Shown piece by piece: positions 26,835 to 34,651 of a stretch of 62,156 nt of DNA (position 1 is its first letter; every line of letters begins with the position of its first letter). Under the pieces are notes generated by a model. The model had not been told where the DNA came from. It saw only the letters and a program-made list of their open reading frames with translations, and ran no database searches. The DNA lies in the NCBI GenBank assembly GCA_018435665.1, contig JAHDND010000043.1, positions 1 to 62,156 of the forward strand, read 5' to 3'. A program made the translations under genes and the position numbers. Source of the DNA: Candidatus Thiosymbion sp. (GTDB taxonomy: Bacteria; Pseudomonadota; Gammaproteobacteria; Chromatiales; Chromatiaceae).

Positions 26835-29363
26835 ATGAGATTCAGTGAAGCCTGGCTGCGCGAGTGGGTGAATCCCCCGGTGGACACCGCCGCCCTCGCC
26901 GATCAATTGAGCATGGCCGGCCTGGAGGTGGACGCCATCACCCCGGCGGCCCCGCCCTTCTCGGGCGTCCAGATCGGCCTGGTCCAGGAAGTACAGCCCC
27001 ACCCCGACGCCGCCAAGCTGCGGATTTGTCGGGTCGACCTGGGCCAGGGCGAGCCCCTGCGGATCATCTGCGGCGCCGCCAACGTCGCCGCCGGCCAACG
27101 GGTACCGGTCGCCACCCTGGGCGCCCTGCTCCCGGGCGGGCTCAAGATCAAGCGCGCCAAGCTGCGCGGGGTCGAATCCCACGGCATGATCTGCTCCGCG
27201 GTGGAACTGGGGCTGGCCGAGACCGCCGACGGCATCCTCCCCTTGCCCGCCGACGCCCCCCTGGGCCAGGACTTCCGCGCCTGGCTGGGCCTGGACGACG
27301 CCTGCATCGAACTGGACCTGACCCCGGACCGCGGCGACTGCCTGAGCCTCGCCGGCGTGGCGCGGGAGGTCGGGGTCATCAACCGGGTCCCGGTGTGCGT
27401 CCCCCCGCTGGCCCCCGTCGCCGCCACCCGGGATGACCGCTTCCCGGTGGAACTGCTGGCCCCGGCGGCCTGTCCGCGCTATGCCTGCCGCGTGGTGCGC
27501 AACATCGACCCGACCGCCGAGACCCCCCTGTGGCTGCGCGAGCGCCTGCGCCGCGCCGGGCTGCGCCCCATCCACCCGGTGGTGGATGTCACCAACTATG
27601 TCCTCCTCGAACTGGGCCAGCCCCTGCACGGCTTCGACCTCGCCAAACTGAAGGATGGCATCCGGGTCCGGCTGGCCAACCCCGGCGAACCCCTGGCCCT
27701 ACTCAACGGCGAGACGGTGGAACTGACGGCGGACACCCTGGTCATCGCCGATGCCGACCAGGCCGTGGCCTTGGCCGGGATCATGGGCGGCGCGAGCACC
27801 GCGGTCAGCGCCGCGACCCGTGACATCCTGTTCGAGAGCGCCTTCTTCGCCCCGACCCACATCAGCGGCAAGGCCCGCCGCTATGGCCTGCACACCGACG
27901 CCTCCCACCGCTTCGAGCGCGGCGTGGACCCCGAGCTCCAGGTCCGGGCCCTGGAACGGGCCACCTCCCTGCTGCTGGCCATCAGCGGTGGCGAGCCCGG
28001 CCCCATCGTCGAGGCCGTTATCCCGGACCAGTTGCCCGCCCGCCAGCGCCATAGCCTGCGCCGCGAGCGCATCCGCCGCCTCCTGGGCCTGAGCCTGGAC
28101 GACGAGGCCATCGCCGACATCCTCACCCGCCTGGGCATGGAGTTGACGCCCACCGCCGCGGGCTGGGAGGTCCTTGCTCCCAGCAGCCGTTTTGATCTGG
28201 TGCACGAGGTCGACATCATCGCCGAGATCGGCCGCATCCATGGCTACACCCGCATCCCCGCCAGCCATGCGTCGGCCTCCTCCGCCACCAAGGCCCCGCC
28301 GGAGACCGCCTTCGACCTGGATCGCGCCCGGCTGGCCCTGGTCGACCGGGGCTATCACGAGGTCATCACCTACAGCTTCGTCAGCCCCGAACTCCAGGCG
28401 CGCCTCGATCCGGACCAGAGGCCCCTGTTGCTCGCCAACCCCTTGTCCCCCGACCTGTCCGCCATGCGCACCAGCCTCTGGCCCGGCCTGCTCCAGGCCG
28501 CCCGCGGCAACCTGGCCCGGCAACAGGGGCGCTTGCGCTTCTTCGAGAGCGGTCTGCGCTTCCGTCAGGACGCGGACGGTCTGCGCCAGGAGCCCCTGCT
28601 CGCCGGCCTGATCCTGGGCAGCGCCAGCCCCGAGCAATGGGGCGAGACTGGCCGCGCCAGCGACTTCTACGATCTCAAGGCCGACGTCGAGGCCCTCCTG
28701 GCCCTGACCGGCGCCCCCGGCGCCTTCCGCTTCCTGCCTGACGAGCACCCGGCCCTGCACCCCGGCCAGACCGCCCGTATCGTGCGCCAGGTCGTCCCGG
28801 AGACAGCGGTCACCAAGGATCCTGCCACGGCACGGAACCAGGCCGGTACGGCGGCGGAGCAGATCGCGACTCCCGACCAGGCGGTGGGCCAGGCTGCGGA
28901 GTGTATTCGGACAGCGTCGCCAGACCAGGCCATGGCAACGGACCAGACCCTTGGCCTTATTGGCATGCTGCACCCGGCCCTGGCGGCGGAACTGGACATC
29001 GCGGGCAACGCCTACCTTTTCGAACTGGACCTGACCCGCCTGCGGCAGGGGCTGCTGCCCGCCTTCAGCCCCATCTCCCGCTTCCCCGCCATTCGGCGTG
29101 ACCTGGCCCTTCTGGTCGACCGCGACCTGCCCTATCAGCGCTTGCGTGACACCCTCGCTGACGCCGCCGGCGACCTGCTGCGGGACCTGATCCTGTTCGA
29201 CGTTTACGAGGGCGAACGCCTGCCCCCAGGCACAAAAAGTTTTGCCCTGGGATTGATTTTACAAGCCACTTCTCAGACACTTACCGATCAAGAAGTGGAA
29301 ACAACCCTGAGCCGAATCCTGCAAAGGCTCAGGTTGGAACTTGGGGCAAAACTGAGAGACTGA
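26835..29363 (+). CDS. pheT: Phenylalanine-tRNA ligase beta subunit
   Basis: Beta chain (842 residues, about 45 longer than E. coli) with the tRNA-binding OB fold (near 40-150), B3/B4 editing domains, B5 domain, a degenerate class II fold and the C-terminal ferredoxin-fold anticodon-binding domain ([20 protein letters not shown]). The additional length is an in-frame low-complexity insertion at about residues 652-700 ([20 protein letters not shown] and following), between GQTARIVRQ and LGLIGMLHP, which are contiguous in other PheT proteins. It ends five bases before ihfA. Confidence 0.97.
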   Translation: MRFSEAWLREWVNPPVDTAALADQLSMAGLEVDAITPAAPPFSGVQIGLVQEVQPHPDAAKLRICRVDLGQGEPLRIICGAANVAAGQRVPVATLGALLPGGLKIKRAKLRGVESHGMICSAVELGLAETADGILPLPADAPLGQDFRAWLGLDDACIELDLTPDRGDCLSLAGVAREVGVINRVPVCVPPLAPVAATRDDRFPVELLAPAACPRYACRVVRNIDPTAETPLWLRERLRRAGLRPIHPVVDVTNYVLLELGQPLHGFDLAKLKDGIRVRLANPGEPLALLNGETVELTADTLVIADADQAVALAGIMGGASTAVSAATRDILFESAFFAPTHISGKARRYGLHTDASHRFERGVDPELQVRALERATSLLLAISGGEPGPIVEAVIPDQLPARQRHSLRRERIRRLLGLSLDDEAIADILTRLGMELTPTAAGWEVLAPSSRFDLVHEVDIIAEIGRIHGYTRIPASHASASSATKAPPETAFDLDRARLALVDRGYHEVITYSFVSPELQARLDPDQRPLLLANPLSPDLSAMRTSLWPGLLQAARGNLARQQGRLRFFESGLRFRQDADGLRQEPLLAGLILGSASPEQWGETGRASDFYDLKADVEALLALTGAPGAFRFLPDEHPALHPGQTARIVRQVVPETAVTKDPATARNQAGTAAEQIATPDQAVGQAAECIRTASPDQAMATDQTLGLIGMLHPALAAELDIAGNAYLFELDLTRLRQGLLPAFSPISRFPAIRRDLALLVDRDLPYQRLRDTLADAAGDLLRDLILFDVYEGERLPPGTKSFALGLILQATSQTLTDQEVETTLSRILQRLRLELGAKLRD

Positions 29364-29367
29364 CGCG

Positions 29368-29667
29368 ATGGCACTGACTAAGGCCGACATGGCCGACTAC
29401 CTCTTCGACCAACTCGGCCTCAACAAACGCGAGGCCAAGGACATGGTGGAGCTGTTCTTCGAGGAGATCCGGGTTGCCCTGGAGAAAGGCGAGCAGGTGA
29501 AACTGTCCGGATTCGGCAATTTCGATCTGCGTGAAAAGAAGCAGCGCCCTGGCCGCAATCCCAAGACGGGCGAGGAAATCCCCATCACGGCCCGGCGTGT
29601 CGTGACCTTCCTCCCCGGCCAGAAACTCAAGTCGCGGGTGGAAGCTTATGTTGGAACCGAGCAGTAA
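29368..29667 (+). CDS. ihfA: Integration host factor alpha subunit
   Basis: DNA-bending heterodimer subunit, 99 residues, starting [20 protein letters not shown], with the beta-arm sequence [23 protein letters not shown] that inserts in the minor groove. Located right after pheT as in enterobacteria; its end overlaps the next gene by 20 bases. Confidence 0.98.
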   Translation: MALTKADMADYLFDQLGLNKREAKDMVELFFEEIRVALEKGEQVKLSGFGNFDLREKKQRPGRNPKTGEEIPITARRVVTFLPGQKLKSRVEAYVGTEQ

Positions 29668-30022
29668 CGGCAGCGACTTCACGCCGGGCGACGAGTTACC
29701 GCCGATCCCCGGCAAACGCTATTTCACCATCGGTGAAGTCAGCGAGCTCTGTGGGGTCAAACCCCACGTCCTGCGTTACTGGGAACAGGAATTCCCCCAG
29801 CTCAGCCCGGTCAAGCGGCGGGGCAACCGCCGCTATTACCAGCGCCATGACGTCCTCATGGTGCGTCAGATCCGCAACTTGCTCTACGAGCAGGGCTTCA
29901 CCATCGGCGGCGCCCGCCAGCAGCTCACCGGCGACAGCGCCCGGCAGGATGCCAGCCAGAGTCATCAGATCATCCAGCAACTGCGCCACGAACTGGAACA
30001 GGTCCTGACCCTGTTGAAGTGA
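29648..30022 (+). CDS. MerR-family transcriptional regulator
   Basis: 124 residues with a MerR winged-helix domain: [27 protein letters not shown] (about 23-49), [20 protein letters not shown]. The C-terminal part is short and lacks an obvious metal or drug binding site. A homologous merR gene follows ihfA in many gammaproteobacteria; its targets are unknown. The ATG overlaps the end of ihfA. Confidence 0.93.
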   Translation: MLEPSSNGSDFTPGDELPPIPGKRYFTIGEVSELCGVKPHVLRYWEQEFPQLSPVKRRGNRRYYQRHDVLMVRQIRNLLYEQGFTIGGARQQLTGDSARQDASQSHQIIQQLRHELEQVLTLLK

Positions 30023-30056
30023 ATCGGCTGCCAGTGCTTTCCATCCCGGGATCAGC

Positions 30057-30686
30057 ATGTCGCCCATTCCCCACCCCCGGCGCAACGAGCGGGGCGAGAC
30101 CGTCATCATCACCCGCCCCCACGCCCCGGGTCCCGAGAGCCATTGGTACCGGCCCGACGCAATCGCCACCTTCCTCCCCGACGGCCCGGTCCCCCTCGCC
30201 CTCCATGGCATCCCCTTCACCCCCTGGCGGGAGACACCGACCGACCTGACCCGCTGGTCGCAAGTACCCGGGCTGAATCCCGACCTGCGTGAACCACCCC
30301 AGGATGCCCAGGGCAAGCAGCCCGCCGCGGGCCTGATCATCGAAGAGGTCGACGGGCGCGTCTGGGTCGTCTGCCCCACCAACCAGTTCGCCGGCTGCGA
30401 GGCCAGTTATCCCAAGGGTCGGGCCGACGCCGGCCTGTCCCTGCAAGCCACGGCCATCAAGGAAACCTTCGAGGAGACTGGGCTGCACGTCGCCATCACC
30501 GACTTCATCGGCGATTTTCCCGGTCTCATCACCATGGCCCGCTACTACCGGGCCCGCCGCCTGACCGGCACCCCCGCCGCCATGGGCTGGGAAAGCCAGG
30601 CCGTCCTCCTGGTGCCCAAGGCCCAGCTCGCCAGCGTGGTCAACCTTCCCCGCGACCAGGAACTGGCCCGGCTCATCGCCGCCTGA
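30057..30686 (+). CDS. Nudix-family hydrolase
   Basis: 209 residues. A Nudix-box-like segment, GLSLQATAIKETFEETGLHV (about 122-141), has the catalytic EExG core, but the first box glutamate position is Leu and the RE pair is KE, so it is divergent from GX5EX7REUXEEXGU. Substrate unknown. The N-terminal 95 residues (RPDAIATFLPDGPVPLALHG) form an additional domain. Its stop overlaps the convergent transferase gene by 14 bases. Confidence 0.75.
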   Translation: MSPIPHPRRNERGETVIITRPHAPGPESHWYRPDAIATFLPDGPVPLALHGIPFTPWRETPTDLTRWSQVPGLNPDLREPPQDAQGKQPAAGLIIEEVDGRVWVVCPTNQFAGCEASYPKGRADAGLSLQATAIKETFEETGLHVAITDFIGDFPGLITMARYYRARRLTGTPAAMGWESQAVLLVPKAQLASVVNLPRDQELARLIAA

Positions 30687-31839
30687 CCTTCGCCCTTCTG
30701 CCACGCACCAGGGAATAGCGACGGTACCAGCAACGGACATTGCGCAGGACCAGCAGATAGAGGCCGAAAATCAGCATGGCCCCGAGGAAGCGCAGTGACT
30801 CGGGGACCCCCAGGATCTGCAAGGTCACCCCCAGGCCCGCCAGCAGCGCCGCCACGGAGAGGAGCACCACCAGGGCCCTGCGCGTGCTGCGGAACCAACG
30901 CGACAAGAGGTGATGGAGATGCCCGCGATCGGCACTGAAAGGATGCTGACCATGCAGCATCCGCCGGCCCATCACCGCCAGGGTATCGGCCAACGGCAGG
31001 GCGCACATCCAGAGCGCGGTCACGGCATCCAGGGCCCCGCCCTGGGTGCCCGCCACGCAGGCCCAGGCCAGGAGATAGCCCAACAATTGGCTGCCCGCGT
31101 CGCCGAGGAAGACCTTACCTCCCCGTGCCCCCGTCAATTCCAGATTGCGGACCAGAAAGGGCACCAGTGCCGCTCCCGCGCCCAGCAGCAGCACCGGCAA
31201 GAGCCCCGGCCCCGGCGTCAGCCACAACAACCCCGCCATGGCGATGAGGTAGAGTCCGGCCGCCAGGCCATCGATGCCATCGATCATATTGAAGGCATTG
31301 ATAATCCCGACCAGGGCAAAGACCGTGAAGGGCACCGCCAGCGGCCCCAGATCGACGGGGCCAAACCCGAACAAGTCACCCAGGGAATCCAGACGGACGC
31401 CACCACCCAGACTTAGCAATAACCCGGCCCCGACCTGGGCGAGGAGCCGCACCCGCGGCGACAAGTGATGGCGATCGTCCAGCACACCGATCACCACCAC
31501 CACGACGGCTCCCAGCAACCCGAAGATGACGGACCGGGTCCACAGGGGCATGGGAGCCACCGATGGCGACATCGACATCCCGCTCGCGATCTCCGGCGCC
31601 CCGATCAGGAACTCCGGCCCCGAACCCGTCGTCATCTTCCAGAGGGAGGCCAGCAGGGCCATGGTCATCAGGCCGGCGAACACCCCCAGCCCCCCGATGC
31701 GCGGCACCGCCTCCCGGTGAATCCGGCGCCGTTCACCCGGGTGGTCCATGAGGCCGAGGCGGTGCGCCCGGGGCAACAGTAAGCACAATACCAAAGCACA
31801 GGCCGCCCCAGCGGCAATTGAAGATAAGGCGATAAACAA
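30673..31839 (-). CDS. WecA/MraY-family undecaprenyl-phosphate sugar-1-phosphate transferase
   Basis: Multi-pass membrane enzyme (388 residues) that transfers a sugar-1-phosphate (GlcNAc-type in WecA) to undecaprenyl phosphate, starting a surface polysaccharide repeat. Family motifs: GVLDDRHHLSPRVR (about 130), NMIDGIDGLAAGL (about 185), GDAGSQLLGYLLAW (about 250) and RGHLHHLL (about 310). The start is uncertain: TTG at 31839 has a G-rich SD six bases upstream, another TTG lies two codons earlier and an ATG at 31914 has no SD. It begins the exopolysaccharide locus with the O-antigen ligase gene next to it. Confidence 0.88.
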   Translation of the reverse strand: MFIALSSIAAGAACALVLCLLLPRAHRLGLMDHPGERRRIHREAVPRIGGLGVFAGLMTMALLASLWKMTTGSGPEFLIGAPEIASGMSMSPSVAPMPLWTRSVIFGLLGAVVVVVIGVLDDRHHLSPRVRLLAQVGAGLLLSLGGGVRLDSLGDLFGFGPVDLGPLAVPFTVFALVGIINAFNMIDGIDGLAAGLYLIAMAGLLWLTPGPGLLPVLLLGAGAALVPFLVRNLELTGARGGKVFLGDAGSQLLGYLLAWACVAGTQGGALDAVTALWMCALPLADTLAVMGRRMLHGQHPFSADRGHLHHLLSRWFRSTRRALVVLLSVAALLAGLGVTLQILGVPESLRFLGAMLIFGLYLLVLRNVRCWYRRYSLVRGRRAKVRRR

Positions 31840-31963
31840 ACTCAATCCCCCCTCAAACAATCCACGACCGAGATGAACATACCTGAAGAGATCCCCATGA
31901 CGCCCCCCATCCACATATTCACCAAGACAAGGATCGGTAGCGTCAAAGGGTCATTGCGGCGGA

Positions 31964-33505
31964 TCATGACGGCCTTTCTGCGGCAGGATCGAGAAATGGA
32001 TTGGGGATCTGTTCCTGCACCTGGGGGTTCGTCGGAGAAGGCGCCAGGGCACCATCCCCCGGTAGGGGGGAGCTAGCCAAATTCGGGGTACGCCGTTTGT
32101 GTCGGCGGCGACCTTTGCTCTCATCCGCCTGACCGGGCTCCGAGAAGAAGATGCCGGCGAGGAGGGCAAAAAAGACCATGTTGGCCGGGATACGCAGATT
32201 GAAGTCCAGAAACTCATGGATCAGCATCATCAACAGGCCAATTCCGGCGGCAACCTGGATGAAGCGATAGCGCGACCAGCGGTCACGGCTGTAGATCCGC
32301 GTCCATTGCCACAGGTAAAGACCGAAGAGCAGGAGGATCAACAGCGCCGCGAGCATGCCGCCCTCGAAGAGCCATTGCAGATAATCGTTGTGGGCGAAAT
32401 CGATCAGCCAGGGACCAAGTTCCAGAGGCTGAAAAGCGGGGAATACCTGCACATAGGTACCGGGACCACTGCCGAACGGCAAAAAAGTCGCCATGCCCGC
32501 GATGGAGGCGTCGTAGATCGTCCAGCGCATGTCCTCGAGGGCGCCCCCGACGGAAAAGCGATCCAGCACCGGGGCAAGGCCGATACTAACGGCGATCCCG
32601 ATCACGATCGCCACCAGGGTACCGGTGGGACCGTAGACGTTGTCGCCGCCAATCCGGCGTGAGAAGAGGAAGGTGGTGAAGAGGATTCCCAACATGGCCA
32701 GGGCAATGCCCGTGCGGGAACGGGTAAAGACGAGACCCAGGACCACCAGGACCGCGAGGGCGCCATATGCGAGGGCCTTATGGCCACGGAGGGAGGCAAA
32801 GAAGGAGACCTTTCGTCGCCAACCACGTTTGCGGTCGGTTGCTTCCCGCCCCAGGGAAAACAGCAACATGGCCAGGACCAGGGGGAGCGACATCTCCAGG
32901 AGACCCGCGAGATGGTTGCGATTGCGGTAAGTGCCCGCCGCACCGCTCTCCGAGGGGTCGAAACCAAAGAGCAAGAGTCCGCCCTGGGCGGCGCCATACT
33001 GCACCAGGGCCAGAAGAGCCTGGAAAGCGATGATGATGAACAGGACCTTCACCAGCGTGAGTTGCCGGGTTTCTCCCAACTGCCGCGTGGCGAGAAACAC
33101 CGCCACCGGGACCAGGAGCATCAGCCAACTCGCCTGCGTCAAGTAGGCCACCAGGGACAGGGGGCTGGCACCCGGCTGACCTTCACCCGCCACCAGATTA
33201 ATGGCGGCGCGATAAGAGGCTTGTCCGGGCACGCCCTCAATCACCCCCCCGGGTAGTGGGATCAGGTAGAGCAGGGGAAACGCGAGGAGAAGCCCCACCC
33301 CCAGCCACTCCCAAGACCTCAGCCGCAGGCGGCCCGGCGCCCAGGCGAGCATGGCCAACAAGGCCACGCTGGCCAACTGGAGGACCATCAGCGGCAATGC
33401 TGGCACGCTGGCGCGAAAGACGGGCGCGAACAGCAGGATTGCAAGCAAGGAGAGGAAAATGGCCTGGCTGCGCAACGAATGAGGTGCGTGAGAAGTTGCT
33501 TCCAT
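31964..33505 (-). CDS. O-antigen ligase/polymerase family membrane protein
   Basis: 513 residues, about 12 membrane spans, with the Wzy_C/RfaL signature in the central loop region (RTGIALAMLGILFT about 265) and the large periplasmic loop after FLPFGSGPGTYVQVFPAFQP (about 345-365). Such proteins polymerise or ligate polysaccharide repeats in the periplasm. The C-terminal 50 residues are a Pro/Ser-rich cytoplasmic tail after the last span. Co-directional with the transferase gene, divergent from the wza-wzc operon. Confidence 0.87.
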   Translation of the reverse strand: MEATSHAPHSLRSQAIFLSLLAILLFAPVFRASVPALPLMVLQLASVALLAMLAWAPGRLRLRSWEWLGVGLLLAFPLLYLIPLPGGVIEGVPGQASYRAAINLVAGEGQPGASPLSLVAYLTQASWLMLLVPVAVFLATRQLGETRQLTLVKVLFIIIAFQALLALVQYGAAQGGLLLFGFDPSESGAAGTYRNRNHLAGLLEMSLPLVLAMLLFSLGREATDRKRGWRRKVSFFASLRGHKALAYGALAVLVVLGLVFTRSRTGIALAMLGILFTTFLFSRRIGGDNVYGPTGTLVAIVIGIAVSIGLAPVLDRFSVGGALEDMRWTIYDASIAGMATFLPFGSGPGTYVQVFPAFQPLELGPWLIDFAHNDYLQWLFEGGMLAALLILLLFGLYLWQWTRIYSRDRWSRYRFIQVAAGIGLLMMLIHEFLDFNLRIPANMVFFALLAGIFFSEPGQADESKGRRRHKRRTPNLASSPLPGDGALAPSPTNPQVQEQIPNPFLDPAAERPS

Positions 33506-33652
33506 CGAATTGGCTTGGATTTTATTGGTGCCAGGGCAGACTTAACCTTGGCCGGGTTATCTATTCGAAGTACCCATTCTCAAGCCAACGGCCAGGGTCG
33601 CGCAAGAGGAAATCTTAACTATGCTAGATTTATTAGTGACTTAAATCATACG

Positions 33653-33690
33653 AAATCCGACAAAATCCGACAAAATCCGACATTTTCCAC
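33653..33690. repeat. AAATCCGACA decamer repeat (three units)
   Basis: Three exact head-to-tail copies of AAATCCGACA followed by TTTTCC. A closely similar array is found at 61943-61969. Ten-base spacing puts each unit on the same face of the helix, which suits cooperative protein binding. Confidence 0.75.
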
Positions 33691-33739
33691 TCCGGGTACG
33701 CAATTCATCCCTGATCAGGCTCCAGGACAAGCCTTGCCT

Positions 33740-33768
33740 CTGGCATTACAAATGTTGAGTGTGATAAT
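33740..33768 (+). promoter_or_regulatory. Candidate wza operon promoter
   Basis: CTGGCA (33740-33745) and GATAAT (33763-33768) with a 17-base spacer and a TGn extension before the -10. An overlapping TGGCA..TG arrangement resembles a poor sigma54 site, which cannot be excluded. It lies 70 bases after the decamer repeat. Confidence 0.45.
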
Positions 33769-33926
33769 TTGACGGTGTCTTGGCCGACAGGAGTTAGCCC
33801 GATGACACCTTCCCGATAACACCCATATTCAGGATCGCGGCCGGCAAGCCACAGTCCTTGCCAAGCGCACGAAATTTTTCGATCTGTCTGACGTTGTCTA
33901 ATTCAACCGCCGGTGGGGTTACTGCC

Positions 33927-34649
33927 TTGCAACACGCACTCATTCGTCTCGCCGCCCTGACGGCACTCCTCATCGCCCTGCAAGGCTGCAAGTCCTCTGG
34001 TGGGGTAACGGATCCCGCGGATGAGGCACCCACGCCGGCCTCGACCGGGGACGCCAGGACGGTACCGACCGTCAAGGGCATCCCCCCGGACCCAGGGCCG
34101 GCGGCCATCCCGCGCATCAGCGAGGGCGACCTGCTCCAGCTCGAGGTTTTTCAGGCACCGGAGATGTCGACCAAGGAGCGGGTGATGGCCAGTGGGGAGA
34201 TCTTTCTGCCGCTCATCGGCGCCATCAAGGTGGCGGGGCTGACCCAGGAAGAGGCCGAACAGCTCATCACCCGCAAGCTCTCCGAAAACTATTTGCAGAA
34301 CCCGCAAGTCAATATCTTCGTTGAGGAATCCGCCAGCCAGAAAATCACCGTGGTGGGTGACTTGAACCAACCCGGCGTTTTCCCCTTGAAAGGCTCCATG
34401 ACCCTGATGGAGGCGATCGCCCAGGCGCGTGGCGTCAAGAATACCGCCAAGGATGAGGCGGTCATTTTCCGCAAAACGGAGCGTGAGGGTATTCGGGGCT
34501 ACATCATCGACCTGGATGCCGTTCAGGACGGCACCACTCCCGATCCGCTGCTGGTTGGCGGCGACACGATTCATGTCGCCCAGTCCGGGACCCTGGTGTT
34601 TTTCGACCGGCTCTTCGGCAAGCTCTCCATCGCTCCGATAGGGATGTAA
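33927..34649 (+). CDS. Polysaccharide export lipoprotein (Wza-like)
   Basis: Outer-membrane polysaccharide export protein of 240 residues from a TTG at 33927, which has GGTGGGG upstream. The N terminus is a lipoprotein signal (ALIRLAALTALLIALQGC, lipobox LQGC). Poly_export domain: ISEGDLLQLEVFQAPEMSTK (about 70-90) with SGEIFLPLIGAIKVAGLT; SLBB-type domain: KITVVGDLNQPGVFPLKGSM (about 145-165). Shorter than E. coli Wza, as in many non-capsular exopolysaccharide systems. The wzc-like gene starts two bases after its stop. Confidence 0.9.
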   Translation: MQHALIRLAALTALLIALQGCKSSGGVTDPADEAPTPASTGDARTVPTVKGIPPDPGPAAIPRISEGDLLQLEVFQAPEMSTKERVMASGEIFLPLIGAIKVAGLTQEEAEQLITRKLSENYLQNPQVNIFVEESASQKITVVGDLNQPGVFPLKGSMTLMEAIAQARGVKNTAKDEAVIFRKTEREGIRGYIIDLDAVQDGTTPDPLLVGGDTIHVAQSGTLVFFDRLFGKLSIAPIGM

Positions 34650-34651
34650 TC

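Larger units (their letters stand above)
33506..33926. other. Divergent regulatory region of the exopolysaccharide locus
   Basis: About 420 bases, AT-richer than the genes around it, without a supported gene. It contains a decamer repeat (33653-33682), a candidate promoter (33740-33768) and a leader of about 155 bases before wza. Confidence 0.5.

Noticed and set aside
33479..33772. 97-codon frame in the wza upstream region
   Set aside because: Crosses the decamer repeat and has no RBS or motif.
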